This document shows positions 41,390 to 51,319 of a stretch of DNA of 64,000 nt, piece by piece. Made by a program: the position numbers and the translations under genes. Within the stretch, counting starts at the first letter, position 1; each line of letters opens with the position of its first letter. Under the pieces are notes generated by a model, which saw only the letters and a program-made list of their open reading frames with translations, had not been told where the DNA came from and did no database searches. Origin of the DNA: Blautia sp. An81 (GTDB lineage: Bacteria > Bacillota > Clostridia > Lachnospirales > Lachnospiraceae); contig NZ_NFHH01000003.1 of assembly GCF_002161285.1 (NCBI RefSeq), forward strand, positions 62,001 through 126,000. The letters are read 5' to 3'.

Positions 41390-42925
41390 ATGAAAAAGTT
41401 AGTAGACTTGTTATCCAACAGGCTGTTTGTTACAATAGTGGCGGTGCTTCTGCAGCTGGCCTGGATTTTTGCTCTGCTGTGGGGAGTGGGGGCTTTTTCC
41501 GGACACTTGATGAACCTGATCAATGTACTGAGCCTGATTTTGGTATTGTGGATAGTTAATAAAAAGAGCAATCCTTCCTATAAGCTGGCCTGGAGTATAT
41601 TGATCCTGGCGGTGCCGGTCTTTGGCGTAATCATTTACCTTCTGTTTGGCCAGTCAAGAGTGGCTGGAAAAATGACCCAGGATTCCCAGACAGTAATGAA
41701 GAAAATCGCCAATTATTTTAAAGAGGATAAAAAGACCAGGGAGGCCCTGGAGAACACAGATCTGGGAGCCTCCATACAGTCTGCCTATATCCGGGATTTT
41801 GCAGGATTTCCTGTTCAGGGGAATACTACCACAAAGTATTACTCTGTGGGAGACGACATGTTCATCGATATGCTGGAAGATATGAAAAAAGCAGAGCATT
41901 ATATTTTCCTGGAATATTTTATTATCCGGGAAGGCAGGATGTGGGGAGCGATCCTGGATGTTTTGGAAGAGAAAGTAAAACAGGGAGTGGATGTCCGACT
42001 TATATATGATGACATGGGCTGTGTAAATACCCTTCCCCATAAATATTATAAAAAGCTTCAGGCAAAGGGGATAAAATGTGCGGCATTTAATCCGGTAAGA
42101 CCCATTCTGAATATTGTGCTGAATAACCGAGACCACAGAAAAATACTGGTAATTGATGGACACACCGGCTATACAGGAGGGCTCAACCTGGCAGATGAGT
42201 ATATCAATGAGCTGGAGAGGTTTGGTCACTGGAAGGATACAGGGGTGCGGCTCTATGGTCAGGGTGTATGGAACCTTACGGTAATGTTCCTCCAGATGTG
42301 GTCAGTGATTACCAGGACCCAGGTTCAGTTTCCGGCTTATGGGCCATATATTTATCATACAGAGGAATTTGAAAATGATGGCTTTGTCCAGCCTTACGGA
42401 GATTCTCCTCTGGACGGGGAAGTAGTAGGAGAAAATGTATATCTGAATATGATTAATCAGGCTAAGAAATATGTATATATTTCTACGCCCTACCTGATTA
42501 TAGATAATGAGATGATGACTGCTCTCTGTCTGGCTTCCAAGAAAGGGGTAGATGTTCGGATCATCACTCCTGGAATACCGGATAAGAAGATGGTATTTTT
42601 GCTGACACAGTCTTACTATGAGCAGCTGATCAGTGCAGGGGTAAGGATTTATGAATATACACCGGGATTTATTCATGCAAAGAACTTTGTCTGTGATGAC
42701 GAGTTTGCGGCAGTGGGAACCATTAATCTGGATTACCGAAGTCTTTATCTGCATTTTGAATGCGGTGTATGGATGTACCAGAGCCAGGCAGTTGGCCAGG
42801 TAAAAGAGGATATGCTGAGGACTTTCGAGATTAGTGAAGAAATTACCCTTGATTGGTGCCTGAAACAAAATGTGGTCCGCAGGGCAGGGCAGAGTATTCT
42901 CCGGCTATTTGCTCCAATGCTTTAA
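41390..42925 (+). CDS. cls: Cardiolipin synthase (phospholipase D family)
   Basis: The 511-residue protein has two N-terminal membrane helices (about residues 10-65). Two HKD motifs follow: NNRDHRKILVIDGHTGYTGG and HAKNFVCDDEFAAVGTINLD. It condenses two phosphatidylglycerols to cardiolipin, using the lipid made through pgsA. The start at 41390 is taken because the longer frame to 41330 crosses the rpsU terminator. Confidence 0.95.
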   Translation: MKKLVDLLSNRLFVTIVAVLLQLAWIFALLWGVGAFSGHLMNLINVLSLILVLWIVNKKSNPSYKLAWSILILAVPVFGVIIYLLFGQSRVAGKMTQDSQTVMKKIANYFKEDKKTREALENTDLGASIQSAYIRDFAGFPVQGNTTTKYYSVGDDMFIDMLEDMKKAEHYIFLEYFIIREGRMWGAILDVLEEKVKQGVDVRLIYDDMGCVNTLPHKYYKKLQAKGIKCAAFNPVRPILNIVLNNRDHRKILVIDGHTGYTGGLNLADEYINELERFGHWKDTGVRLYGQGVWNLTVMFLQMWSVITRTQVQFPAYGPYIYHTEEFENDGFVQPYGDSPLDGEVVGENVYLNMINQAKKYVYISTPYLIIDNEMMTALCLASKKGVDVRIITPGIPDKKMVFLLTQSYYEQLISAGVRIYEYTPGFIHAKNFVCDDEFAAVGTINLDYRSLYLHFECGVWMYQSQAVGQVKEDMLRTFEISEEITLDWCLKQNVVRRAGQSILRLFAPML

Positions 42926-42989
42926 AAAATTGCATATTTTACTGCTGCTTTGCTTACAATAATCTAAGAGGATTTTTGGAGCGCATTGT

Positions 42990-44162
42990 ATGACAGGGAA
43001 AGCGGCGGGAGTTATCATGGCAGGGATTCTTATGATCTCTGCCATATTTGCAGGAGGAACGGTGTCTGTAAAGGCAGAAGGGGAGGAGCTGATCACATCT
43101 CCCCACGGAGTTCTAATGGAGGCCTCTACAGGACAGATTATTTACGAAAAAGATATGGATACGCAGGTGAAACCTGCCAGTATCACAAAGATTATGACAC
43201 TTCTTCTGATCTTTGACGAATTGGCGAAAGGAACCATACATATGGAGGACCAGGTGGTTACCAGCGCTTATGCAAAATCTATGGGAGGCTCGCAGGTCTT
43301 TCTGGAAGAAGGAGAAAAACAGACTGTGGAGACCATGATTAAATGTATCGTCATAGCTTCCGGCAACGATGCCAGTGTGGCCATGGCAGAGCACATTGCA
43401 GGCAGCGAGGGAGAATTTGTCAAAAGAATGAATGAACGTGGGGCAGGACTTGGCATGGAGAATACCCATTTTGAGGATTGCTGCGGGCTGACAGAATCGG
43501 ATAATCATTATACCAGCGCCCATGATGTAGCCATTATGTCCAGGGAACTGGTGACCAGATATCCCAAAGTCCTGGAATATTCCTCTGTGTGGATGGAAAA
43601 CATTACCCATGAGACGGACAAAGGAACTTCTGAATTTGGGTTGACCAATACGAATAAATTGATTCGCAGCTATGACGGCTGCGTGGGACTGAAGACTGGA
43701 AGTACCAGTGTGGCAAAATACTGTGTCAGTGCTGTGGCACAGAGAGAGGGCATTACATTGATCAGTGTAGTCATGACGGCTCCAGATTATAAGGTGCGTT
43801 TTACCGATGCGGCAGCTATGCTGAATCTGGGCTTTGGAAGCTGCCAGCTTTATACAGACAGCGAACCGGAAGGGCTGCCCCAAATACCTGTAGAGGGCGG
43901 GGTGAAAGAACAGGTTCCCTGTGAGTATAAGGAAGAATTCCGATATCTGGATACCACGGGAGCCTCTCTTGAAAATGTGGAAAAGAAAATTGTGCTTCCC
44001 GAATCTGTGCAGGCCCCGGTGGCTCAGGGGGATAAGGCAGGAACAGCGGAATATTATCTGGATGGGGAAAAGATCGGCAGTGTAGACCTGATTTTCAGTC
44101 AGGACTGCAGGGAAGCTGGTTATACAGACTGCCTGAAAAAGGTTTGGGATATTTTTTTATAA
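42990..44162 (+). CDS. D-alanyl-D-alanine carboxypeptidase (penicillin-binding, DacF-like)
   Basis: The 390-residue protein has a signal peptide (residues 1-30), then the serine peptidase motifs SxxK as PASITKIMT, SxN as ASGNDASVAMAEHI and KTG as VGLKTGSTSVAK. The C-terminal beta-domain follows from about residue 290. It trims the terminal D-Ala of peptidoglycan stems outside the membrane. A second such enzyme lies at 51320. Confidence 0.94.
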   Translation: MTGKAAGVIMAGILMISAIFAGGTVSVKAEGEELITSPHGVLMEASTGQIIYEKDMDTQVKPASITKIMTLLLIFDELAKGTIHMEDQVVTSAYAKSMGGSQVFLEEGEKQTVETMIKCIVIASGNDASVAMAEHIAGSEGEFVKRMNERGAGLGMENTHFEDCCGLTESDNHYTSAHDVAIMSRELVTRYPKVLEYSSVWMENITHETDKGTSEFGLTNTNKLIRSYDGCVGLKTGSTSVAKYCVSAVAQREGITLISVVMTAPDYKVRFTDAAAMLNLGFGSCQLYTDSEPEGLPQIPVEGGVKEQVPCEYKEEFRYLDTTGASLENVEKKIVLPESVQAPVAQGDKAGTAEYYLDGEKIGSVDLIFSQDCREAGYTDCLKKVWDIFL

Positions 44163-44171
44163 AAATACCTA

Positions 44172-44200
44172 TTGCAAGCCTTTACTTTTTATACTATAAT
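44172..44200 (+). promoter_or_regulatory. Promoter of the second MATE gene
   Basis: TTGCAA (44172-44177) and TATAAT (44195-44200) are separated by 17 bases. The leader holds the short palindromic element copy at 44215-44263. Confidence 0.65.
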
Positions 44201-44214
44201 GACCAGGCTGTAAA

Positions 44215-44263
44215 CGAGCTGTCGCATTAATCAAAATCAAGAATATTTTTAATGTGACAGTTC
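44215..44263. repeat. Dispersed palindromic element, short copy D
   Basis: GAGCTGTCGCATTAATCAAA and AGAATATTT match the left end of copies B and C. TTAATGTGACAGTTC matches the right end. The central arms are missing, as if deleted. It lies in the leader of the MATE gene, where its ends can pair (CTGTCGCATTA with TAATGTGACAG). Confidence 0.75.
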
Positions 44264-44304
44264 CTTGAGCTAGAAATACAGGAGTATAAGTATTTGGAGA
44301 TAGC

Positions 44305-45663
44305 ATGGCAAGAAAAGAATTACAGATTGATATGACGGCTGGAAACCCGGCTAAAATTATTTTGAATTTTACTATACCGATTTTTATAGGAAATATTTTT
44401 CAACAGTTTTATAACATGGCGGATACCATCATTGTAGGAAAATTTGTGGGAACGGGGGCCTTGGCTGCCGTTGGAAGTGTTGGCACCATTGTCTTTCTGA
44501 TCATCGGATTTCTTCAGGGACTGACAGCAGGATTTTCTGTACTGACTGCCCAGCGTTTTGGCGCGGGAGATATGGAAAACATGAGAAAATCCGTGGGCAC
44601 CGCCTGCATTTTATCTCTGATCATTACAGTGGTGATGACGGCGGGAAGTATGCTGAGTATGAATTGGCTCCTTCATTTTATGAATACGCCGGAGGATATT
44701 TTTGCGGATGCTTATGCCTATATCATGATCATCTGCGGAGGAATTGCTGCCACTGTGCTTTATAATCTTCTTTCCGGAATCCTCCGTGCTTTGGGAGACA
44801 GCAAGACACCGTTATACTTTCTGATATTGTCTGCAGTGCTGAATATAGGGCTTGACTTATTTTTGATCATTGTTTTTCATATGGGTGTAGCAGGAGCTGC
44901 CTATGCAACGGTAATCTCCCAGGGCGTATCCGGTATAGGATGTCTGATTTATATTATAAAAAAGGTGCCTCTTCTGAGGATGAAGAAGGAAGATTTCCGG
45001 CCAAGAGGATATCTGGTAAAGATGGAGATGGCAGTGGGATTTCCTATGGCTCTTCAGTATTCTATTACTGCAGTAGGAACTATGATGGTCCAGTCTTCCC
45101 TGAATCTGCTGGGCTCTTTGTCCGTGGCAGCATTTACTGCAGCCAATAAGATTGAATCCATAGGAACCCAGGCATATGTGGCATTAGGGACTACTATGGC
45201 AACTTATTGTGCGCAGAATATCGGAGCCGGAGATATAAAGAGAATCCGTCAGGGATTTAGAAATGCTACAGTTATGGGCTGTGTTTATGGTGTTATCCTG
45301 GCTGTTCCCATGATGACGGTAGGAAAATATCTGGCATACCTTTTTGTTTCTCAGGATGTAGAAGCTATTATTGGCCAGGTAGACATTTATTTGAAATGTG
45401 TGGGACTGTTTCTGATTCCTCTGACTGTGGTGAATGTTTACCGCAACGGGATTCAGGGAATGGGATATGGATTTTTGCCTATGCTGGCAGGTGTTGCAGA
45501 ACTTTTAGGAAGAGGAGCCGTAGCTTTCTGGGCAGCAGGGCAGAGAAGTTATGTGGGGGCCTGCATGGCCAGTCCCATAGCCTGGATATTGGCAGGAAGT
45601 CTGCTGCTGGTTATGTATTTTCGGATTATGAAGAGTCAGAGCAGATACGGGAATTTAGAATGA
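44305..45663 (+). CDS. MATE-family efflux transporter
   Basis: The 452-residue protein has 12 hydrophobic helices and MATE landmarks: FTIPIFIGNIFQQFYNMADT near residue 22, and LLSGILRALGDSKTPLYFLI near residue 158. It exports cationic compounds by ion exchange; the substrate is unknown. It is complete, unlike the copy cut at the window edge. It has its own promoter and a terminator at 45675. Confidence 0.93.
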   Translation: MARKELQIDMTAGNPAKIILNFTIPIFIGNIFQQFYNMADTIIVGKFVGTGALAAVGSVGTIVFLIIGFLQGLTAGFSVLTAQRFGAGDMENMRKSVGTACILSLIITVVMTAGSMLSMNWLLHFMNTPEDIFADAYAYIMIICGGIAATVLYNLLSGILRALGDSKTPLYFLILSAVLNIGLDLFLIIVFHMGVAGAAYATVISQGVSGIGCLIYIIKKVPLLRMKKEDFRPRGYLVKMEMAVGFPMALQYSITAVGTMMVQSSLNLLGSLSVAAFTAANKIESIGTQAYVALGTTMATYCAQNIGAGDIKRIRQGFRNATVMGCVYGVILAVPMMTVGKYLAYLFVSQDVEAIIGQVDIYLKCVGLFLIPLTVVNVYRNGIQGMGYGFLPMLAGVAELLGRGAVAFWAAGQRSYVGACMASPIAWILAGSLLLVMYFRIMKSQSRYGNLE

Positions 45664-45674
45664 GGATTAAAATA

Positions 45675-45718
45675 GAGAGAACAGGAGGGAGGGCCTTTTG
45701 GGTTCTCTCTTTCTTTTT
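45675..45718 (+). terminator. Terminator after the MATE gene
   Basis: GAGAGAAC (45675-45682) pairs with GTTCTCTC (45702-45709), followed by TTTCTTTTT. Confidence 0.7.
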
Positions 45719-45763
45719 ACAAAGAAATGCGGTAAGATATAAGAAAATTTGAGAGGTAAAAAA

Positions 45764-46582
45764 GTGAAGAAATTTGTTACAGTAAAATACCAAATAGATT
45801 CAGATAAAATAAAGTGTCCTTTTACTGTAGTCATGGTCAGTGACCTGCACAATGTGGTCTTTGGAGAAAAGAACAGCCAGCTTCTGAAAAAAATCGGGGA
45901 GATTGCTCCAGATTTTCTGGTGATTGCAGGAGATCTGGTCCTGGGCAAGCCGGAAGCTTCCCTGAAAGAGCCAGAGGAATTTTTAAAACAGGCGCTGAAG
46001 ATTGCCCCTGTTTTTTACGCTCCAGGCAATCATGAGCAGAGAATGAAGCTTTATCCCCAGACTTATGGAAAGGCTTATATAGGCTATGAGAAAAGGATTC
46101 AGAGAATGGGCGTAAAGCTCTTGGAAAACCGGACGGAAATCATACAGATAAAAGGTCAGGATGTGGCGGTTACAGGTCTGGAGCTGCCCTATGAATATTA
46201 TCTGAAAAGAAAGCAGAAGACATTGGAGAAGAGAGAACTTACCAGACTTCTGGGAAAGCCGAAAAAGGACTGCTTCCAGATTCTCCTTGCCCATACGCCA
46301 AAATATGGAAAGACTTATCTGGAGTGGGGAGGAGATCTGATTTTTTCCGGCCACTATCATGGAGGTATGGTCCGGCTGCCTTTTTTCGGAGGTGTGGTCA
46401 GTCCGGACCTGCGGCTTTTCCCAAGATTCTCCCATGGGAAATTTACACAGGAAGACCGGCATCTTATCGTAGGAGCAGGACTGGGGGAACATACCATACC
46501 CCTTCGGATATTTAACCCCAGAGAACTGGTGGTTGTTTGTTGCGCCCCAAAGGATGGACAGGAGAAAGGAAAGACAAAATGA
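45764..46582 (+). CDS. Metallophosphoesterase (calcineurin-like, membrane-proximal type)
   Basis: The 272-residue protein contains the metallophosphoesterase motifs in order: VVMVSDLHN, VIAGDLVLG, YAPGNHEQR and LIFSGHYHGGMVRLP, giving the usual metal ligands. I place the start at the GTG at 45764, after GAGAGG with a 7-base gap; the TTG at 45749 is less likely. Its stop overlaps the MoxR gene by 4 bases. The substrate is unknown. Confidence 0.9.
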   Translation: MKKFVTVKYQIDSDKIKCPFTVVMVSDLHNVVFGEKNSQLLKKIGEIAPDFLVIAGDLVLGKPEASLKEPEEFLKQALKIAPVFYAPGNHEQRMKLYPQTYGKAYIGYEKRIQRMGVKLLENRTEIIQIKGQDVAVTGLELPYEYYLKRKQKTLEKRELTRLLGKPKKDCFQILLAHTPKYGKTYLEWGGDLIFSGHYHGGMVRLPFFGGVVSPDLRLFPRFSHGKFTQEDRHLIVGAGLGEHTIPLRIFNPRELVVVCCAPKDGQEKGKTK

Positions 46583-47511
46583 GCAGAGAGAGTTTAAAAG
46601 CTATCGGAGATAATATAGAAAAGGTAATTATAGGAAAGAGGGATGTTATCGATCTCATACTTGCCGCAATAGTATCTCAGGGACATGTGCTGCTGGAGGA
46701 TGTGCCTGGTACGGGAAAGACCAAGCTGGCCAAGGCTCTGGCAAGATCTGTGGAAGGGAGATTTTCCCGTATTCAGTTTACTCCGGATTTACTGCCATCG
46801 GATGTGACAGGTATGAATTATTATAACCAAAAAGAAGGGGAGTTTCGTTTTAAACCGGGACCAGTGTTCTGCCACGTGCTGCTGGCGGACGAAATCAACC
46901 GGGCAGCACCCCGTACCCAGTCCAGTCTTCTGGAATGTATGGAGGAAAAGCAGGTAACTACGGAAGGAGAAACCAGAAAGCTTGAGGCCCCCTTTTTTGT
47001 TATCGCAACTCAGAATCCCATTGAAAATGCAGGAACCTTTCCCCTTCCTGAAGCCCAGATGGACCGTTTTCTCATGAGACTGTCTCTGGGAATGCCAACC
47101 AGAGAAGAAGAACTCCAGATTCTGGAGCGTTTTGAAAGAGCGGACCCTCTGGACAGTCTGGAGCCGGTGAGCACGGTGGAAGAGCTGAGAAAAGACCAGG
47201 AGGAATATAAAAAGGTTTATGTACATCCGGAGCTGAAAGGCTATCTGACAGATATCTGCGAGAGGACCAGAAATATGGGAGAAATCCTTGGAGGGGTCAG
47301 CCCCAGAGGAACCATAGCTCTTTACCAGGCTGTACGGGCCTGGGCCTATATCCAGGGAAGAGAGTATGTGGTTCCTGAAGATATTAAGAAGCTGGCTGTG
47401 CCGGTGCTTTCTCACCGTCTGATCCTGGGCGGAGGCTTTCTGAAGGGGGAAGAGCTGATTCGCCGGATATTGAAAGAGACTGACGTACCAACGGAAGAAT
47501 GGGGAAAATGA
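46579..47511 (+). CDS. MoxR-family AAA+ ATPase
   Basis: The 310-residue protein has Walker A EDVPGTGKTKLAKALARSVE, Walker B LLADEINRAAPRTQSSLLEC, and sensor segment FFVIATQNPIENAGTFPLPE. MoxR ATPases act as chaperones, often with DUF58 and VWA proteins in assembling envelope complexes. It overlaps the upstream gene by 4 bases and lies 1 base from the DUF58 gene. Confidence 0.94.
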   Translation: MSRESLKAIGDNIEKVIIGKRDVIDLILAAIVSQGHVLLEDVPGTGKTKLAKALARSVEGRFSRIQFTPDLLPSDVTGMNYYNQKEGEFRFKPGPVFCHVLLADEINRAAPRTQSSLLECMEEKQVTTEGETRKLEAPFFVIATQNPIENAGTFPLPEAQMDRFLMRLSLGMPTREEELQILERFERADPLDSLEPVSTVEELRKDQEEYKKVYVHPELKGYLTDICERTRNMGEILGGVSPRGTIALYQAVRAWAYIQGREYVVPEDIKKLAVPVLSHRLILGGGFLKGEELIRRILKETDVPTEEWGK

Positions 47512-47512
47512 G

Positions 47513-48637
47513 ATGATTTTTTTGCTCATACTGGCAGGAGGGATACTGGCCCAGTTCCTGGCAGGAATATATTATGAAAAAAACTGGAGAAAAGGACTGA
47601 AAGTGGAGGTCCATTTCCAAGGGGAGCCTATCTTTCAGGGAGAAGAAGGATTTCTTACCGAAATCATTGAAAATGCCAAAAGGCTGTTTCTGCCAACTCT
47701 TCAGGCAGGATTTGCCGTAAGCAGGAATCTTTCTTTCGGGCAGGAAGAGAATACCAGTGTGTCGGATCAGAGCTATAAAAGGGATATTTTTTCCGTTATG
47801 GGGAGACAGAGGATTATCCGCCAGGTCCCTTTTATGGCTGTAAGGCGGGGATACTACGAAATACAGAAAGTGGACCTGGTAACCAGGGGAATCCTTTTGA
47901 ATGGAGAGATGTATCATACGGTTCCTGCCAGTACATATCTCTATGTATATCCTAAAAGACTTTCAGGAGAAAACTGGGAAATGCTTTTTCGGCGGATTTC
48001 AGGAATCTACGAGTCCAGAAAAAGACTTCTGGAGGATCCCTTTCAGTTTCGCGGCATCCGGGAGTATACCCCGGAAGACCCTATGAATAAGATTAACTGG
48101 AAGGCCAGTGCCAGGACCGGCAGTCTTATGGTGAACCAGTTAAACTCAGCGGTGTCTGGCAATGTGTATATTCTTTTAGATGTGGAAGATGAGACGGTAT
48201 GGAAATATGAGGAAATCCATGAAGAAGGAATCCGTCTGGCTGCAGCTGCAGCGGAATATTTTTTATCCAGAGGGATTGATGTAGGACTGATTACCAATGG
48301 AAAAGACTGCAAAGAAAAGTCCGAGATTTTTCTGGCCGGACAGTCTGGCAGAGGACAGAGGGAAAAACTTTTTCAATGTCTTTCCAGGATTGATCTGGGA
48401 CAAGACTGCAGGAAATTTTCCGACTGCCTGGAGGGAAAAAAGGAGTTTCTTTTATCAAGAGAAAGCCTCTGCATTCTCATTACAAAAAATCAGTATGGAG
48501 AGCTGGAAGAGATTATGGCAGAACTGGGAGAAAAAAATCAGGGTAGCGTTTATCTGGCTACGCTGTATTCAGAGATGGAGCTGAAAATAAAAAGAAAACA
48601 AAGGATGGAAGTCCTTCGCTGGGAGGTGAAGAGATGA
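47513..48637 (+). CDS. DUF58 domain-containing protein
   Basis: The 374-residue protein has a short N-terminal membrane segment and the DUF58 core FQFRGIREYTPEDPMNKINW with KASARTGSLMVNQL, followed by a VWA-like domain. It is the standard partner of MoxR ATPases. It overlaps the downstream membrane-protein gene by 4 bases, so these genes form one translational unit. Confidence 0.92.
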   Translation: MIFLLILAGGILAQFLAGIYYEKNWRKGLKVEVHFQGEPIFQGEEGFLTEIIENAKRLFLPTLQAGFAVSRNLSFGQEENTSVSDQSYKRDIFSVMGRQRIIRQVPFMAVRRGYYEIQKVDLVTRGILLNGEMYHTVPASTYLYVYPKRLSGENWEMLFRRISGIYESRKRLLEDPFQFRGIREYTPEDPMNKINWKASARTGSLMVNQLNSAVSGNVYILLDVEDETVWKYEEIHEEGIRLAAAAAEYFLSRGIDVGLITNGKDCKEKSEIFLAGQSGRGQREKLFQCLSRIDLGQDCRKFSDCLEGKKEFLLSRESLCILITKNQYGELEEIMAELGEKNQGSVYLATLYSEMELKIKRKQRMEVLRWEVKR

Positions 48638-49857
48638 AGGAAGACAAAATTCTGAAAATATATGGCTTTCTTCACCTGTGGCTTTTTATGACAGGCATTC
48701 TTCTTCTCCTTCTGTATTTGGGAGATGGGTTATATGCAGGAACTCCGGTAAAGATTTTCTGCATGCTCATATCTGCCCCGGTCTTCCGGGAAGTATCGAT
48801 GAGAGGAAAGAAAATCTGGAGTTATCTGGCTGTATCATTTTTGATTCTGGCAGGTTTCTGGCTTTTGGGAAAGGCGGGATGGGAAAGAGGCTGTCTTCTT
48901 CTGGGTGTCCTTTTCTTTCTGACCCTGTTTTTTGTACAGAGGATAAAGGGGAACAGAAAGGCTTTTTTTCGGCCTTCTTATCCCTGCCTGCTGGTTTTTG
49001 CACTGGAATATATTTTTGCTCTGGAGTATGGGCTGGAAATCTTTCAGAATGTGTTTCTGGTCTTTGCCGGGTGTTATTGGCTTTTGATTCTGTGGTGCCG
49101 GAACAGGGAAGGTTTTCTGGAATACTGCGGCGCTCATGAAAAATTATACCGGTTTCCAAAACAGGGAATTGCTTATGGAAACCGGCTGATGCTGATCTTT
49201 CTCACAGGACTGACTGTGGGCTGCATGGTTATCCTGCCTTTTCTGGAAATTGACAGGGGAATCCTGGCTGTACTGGAGCTGCTGAGGCGGTTTCTGGCGA
49301 TGCTCCTGTCTGGTGAAAGAGAAGCTCCGGAGCCGGAAGAACTGCCCCAGGAGGATATGGGAGCCCAGCCCCCTTTTCTGGGAGCCGGAGAAGAACCCTC
49401 TCCTCTGCTGACAGCTATTTGGGAAGTGCTGGAAAAAATATTAATCGCAGCATTCGTTCTGGCCATCCTGGGAGGAATCTGTGTGTTTCTTTACTGGTTG
49501 TATAGGAAATATAACAGTGAGACTGAAGTCAATGGGGATATACTGGAAAGCCTGGATGTTTCCAGAAAGGAAAAGACTGAGAAACTGGGAAAAAGCCGGA
49601 TGCCGAGGTTGGGATTCTTTTGGGGCAGGACGCCTGAGGCCAGAATACGGAAATCTTACCGGCAAAAAATTATGAGAGAAGGGAAACCTTCTGCCGTCTT
49701 CACCCCCATGGAACTGGAGGAAGCAGCAGGTCTTCCAGAAGGGGAGGAAAGAGAAGAGTTTCACAGCCTTTACGAAAAGGCCAGATACGGAAATGCTCCC
49801 TGCTCCCAGGAAGAGGCCAGGCGCATGGGGGAGCTGGAGAGGGTGGACTTTTCCTGA
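48634..49857 (+). CDS. Membrane protein with DUF4129-like C terminus
   Basis: The 407-residue protein has about six hydrophobic segments in the first 215 residues. An acidic Pro/Glu loop (PEPEELPQEDMGAQPPFLGA) and another helix (about 273-293) follow. The cytoplasmic tail is rich in basic and acidic residues and ends TPMELEEAAGLPEGEEREEF, like DUF4129 tails. It completes the MoxR-DUF58 operon. The transglutaminase-like domain found in some such operons is not present. Confidence 0.78.
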   Translation: MKEDKILKIYGFLHLWLFMTGILLLLLYLGDGLYAGTPVKIFCMLISAPVFREVSMRGKKIWSYLAVSFLILAGFWLLGKAGWERGCLLLGVLFFLTLFFVQRIKGNRKAFFRPSYPCLLVFALEYIFALEYGLEIFQNVFLVFAGCYWLLILWCRNREGFLEYCGAHEKLYRFPKQGIAYGNRLMLIFLTGLTVGCMVILPFLEIDRGILAVLELLRRFLAMLLSGEREAPEPEELPQEDMGAQPPFLGAGEEPSPLLTAIWEVLEKILIAAFVLAILGGICVFLYWLYRKYNSETEVNGDILESLDVSRKEKTEKLGKSRMPRLGFFWGRTPEARIRKSYRQKIMREGKPSAVFTPMELEEAAGLPEGEEREEFHSLYEKARYGNAPCSQEEARRMGELERVDFS

Positions 49858-49903
49858 AAAATAGTGTAGAATGGCACATAGCGAAAAAAAGAGGTAAGGA
49901 AAT

Positions 49904-50659
49904 ATGGGAACTGGAATTCCGGTAAAACTCCAGGTGTTTGAAGGTCCTCTGGATCTTCTTCTCCATCTGATCGAGAAAAATAAAGTGAATATCTATGATA
50001 TACCGATTGCTGAGATCACAGATCAGTACATGGAGTATATCCATCAGATGCAGCAGGAAGACCTGAATATCATGAGTGAGTTTATGGTAATGGCAGCAAC
50101 GCTGATTTCTATCAAGTGCCGGATGCTCCTGCCGAAAGAGGTAAACGAAGAAGGAGAGGAAGAGGACCCAAGGGAGGAACTGGTCCGTCAGCTCCTGGAA
50201 TATAAGATGTATAAATACATGTCCTATGAACTCCGGGATCGAATGGCGGCAGCGGCGAAAAATGTGTATAAAGCCCCTACGGTTCCCAAGGAAGTACTGG
50301 CCTACAGAGAACCGGTGGATCCGGAAGAACTTCTGAAGGGCATTACCTTGGCAAAACTCAATGATATTTTCCAGAGCGTTATCCGCAGACAGGAGGATAA
50401 GGTAGACCCTATCCGGAGCAAATTTGGAAAAATCGAGAAGGAAGAGATCAGTCTTCCTGACAAAATGGAAGAGGTAGAGGACTATGCAAGGAGCCACAGA
50501 TACTTCGGCTTTCGAGATCTGCTCTCAAGACAGTCCAGCAAGGTCCAGGTGATCGTTACCTTTCTTTCCATCCTGGAATTGATGAAGATGGGAAAAATCC
50601 GTATCAGCCAGAAAGAAACTTTCGGGGAAATTTATATTGAAAGCTGCATGAAAGGATAG
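49904..50659 (+). CDS. scpA: Segregation and condensation protein A
   Basis: The 251-residue kleisin opens VKLQVFEGPLDLLLHLIEKN, the ScpA signature, and continues with AEITDQYMEYIHQMQQEDLN. The C-terminal winged helix is VTFLSILELMKMGKIRISQK. It bridges SMC heads in chromosome condensation. It lies 5 bases before scpB. Confidence 0.96.
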   Translation: MGTGIPVKLQVFEGPLDLLLHLIEKNKVNIYDIPIAEITDQYMEYIHQMQQEDLNIMSEFMVMAATLISIKCRMLLPKEVNEEGEEEDPREELVRQLLEYKMYKYMSYELRDRMAAAAKNVYKAPTVPKEVLAYREPVDPEELLKGITLAKLNDIFQSVIRRQEDKVDPIRSKFGKIEKEEISLPDKMEEVEDYARSHRYFGFRDLLSRQSSKVQVIVTFLSILELMKMGKIRISQKETFGEIYIESCMKG

Positions 50660-50664
50660 AATCA

Positions 50665-51234
50665 ATGGAACTGAAAAAAATCGAGGGTGCCATAGAGGCC
50701 ATACTCTTTGCTATGGGAGACGCAGTATCATTAAGAGATATTGCCAAGACTATTGGTCATGATATGGAAACTACGAAAAAAATCATTCGAAATATGATGC
50801 TGAAATATCAGACAGAAGACAGAGGCATTAAGATCATTGAGCTGGAAGACTCCTTTCAGATGTGTTCAAAGGAAGAATACTATGATTATCTGGTGGCCAT
50901 GGCACTTCAGCCTAAGAAGGCGGTTCTGTCCGATGTCATGTTGGAGACTCTGTCCATTATTGCTTATAAGCAGCCTGTTACAAAACTGGAGATTGAGAAA
51001 ATCCGGGGCGTGAAAAGTGACCATGCAGTGAATAAGCTGGTTGAATACGGACTGGTGAGAGAGGTAGGCCGTCTGGATGCTCCGGGAAGACCGATTTTGT
51101 TTGGGACCACAGAGGAATTTCTCAGGAATTTTGGCGTTCAGGGTCTGGACGACCTGCCGGAGATCGATCCGGTACAGATTGAAGATTTTAAAGCAGAGGC
51201 AGAGGAGGAGATCCAGCTTCAGCTTGATGTTTAA
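50665..51234 (+). CDS. scpB: Segregation and condensation protein B
   Basis: The 189-residue protein opens MELKKIEGAIEAILFAMGDA and has the two winged-helix repeats of ScpB, including LETLSIIAYKQPVTKLEIEK and IRGVKSD, and GRPILFGTTEEFLRNFG. It partners ScpA and SMC. It ends at a terminator. Confidence 0.96.
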   Translation: MELKKIEGAIEAILFAMGDAVSLRDIAKTIGHDMETTKKIIRNMMLKYQTEDRGIKIIELEDSFQMCSKEEYYDYLVAMALQPKKAVLSDVMLETLSIIAYKQPVTKLEIEKIRGVKSDHAVNKLVEYGLVREVGRLDAPGRPILFGTTEEFLRNFGVQGLDDLPEIDPVQIEDFKAEAEEEIQLQLDV

Positions 51235-51236
51235 AG

Positions 51237-51281
51237 AGATACTGCAGACGGGAGGAAGACCTGTTTGTGGTATCTTTTTTT
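51237..51281 (+). terminator. Terminator after scpB
   Basis: AGATAC (51237-51242) pairs with GTATCT (51270-51275), with inner GCAGAC/GTTTGT pairing and a run of T after it. Confidence 0.65.
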
Positions 51282-51319
51282 GGGCCTGTTCATAACCTTT
51301 ATAAGAAGGAGAGACAGGT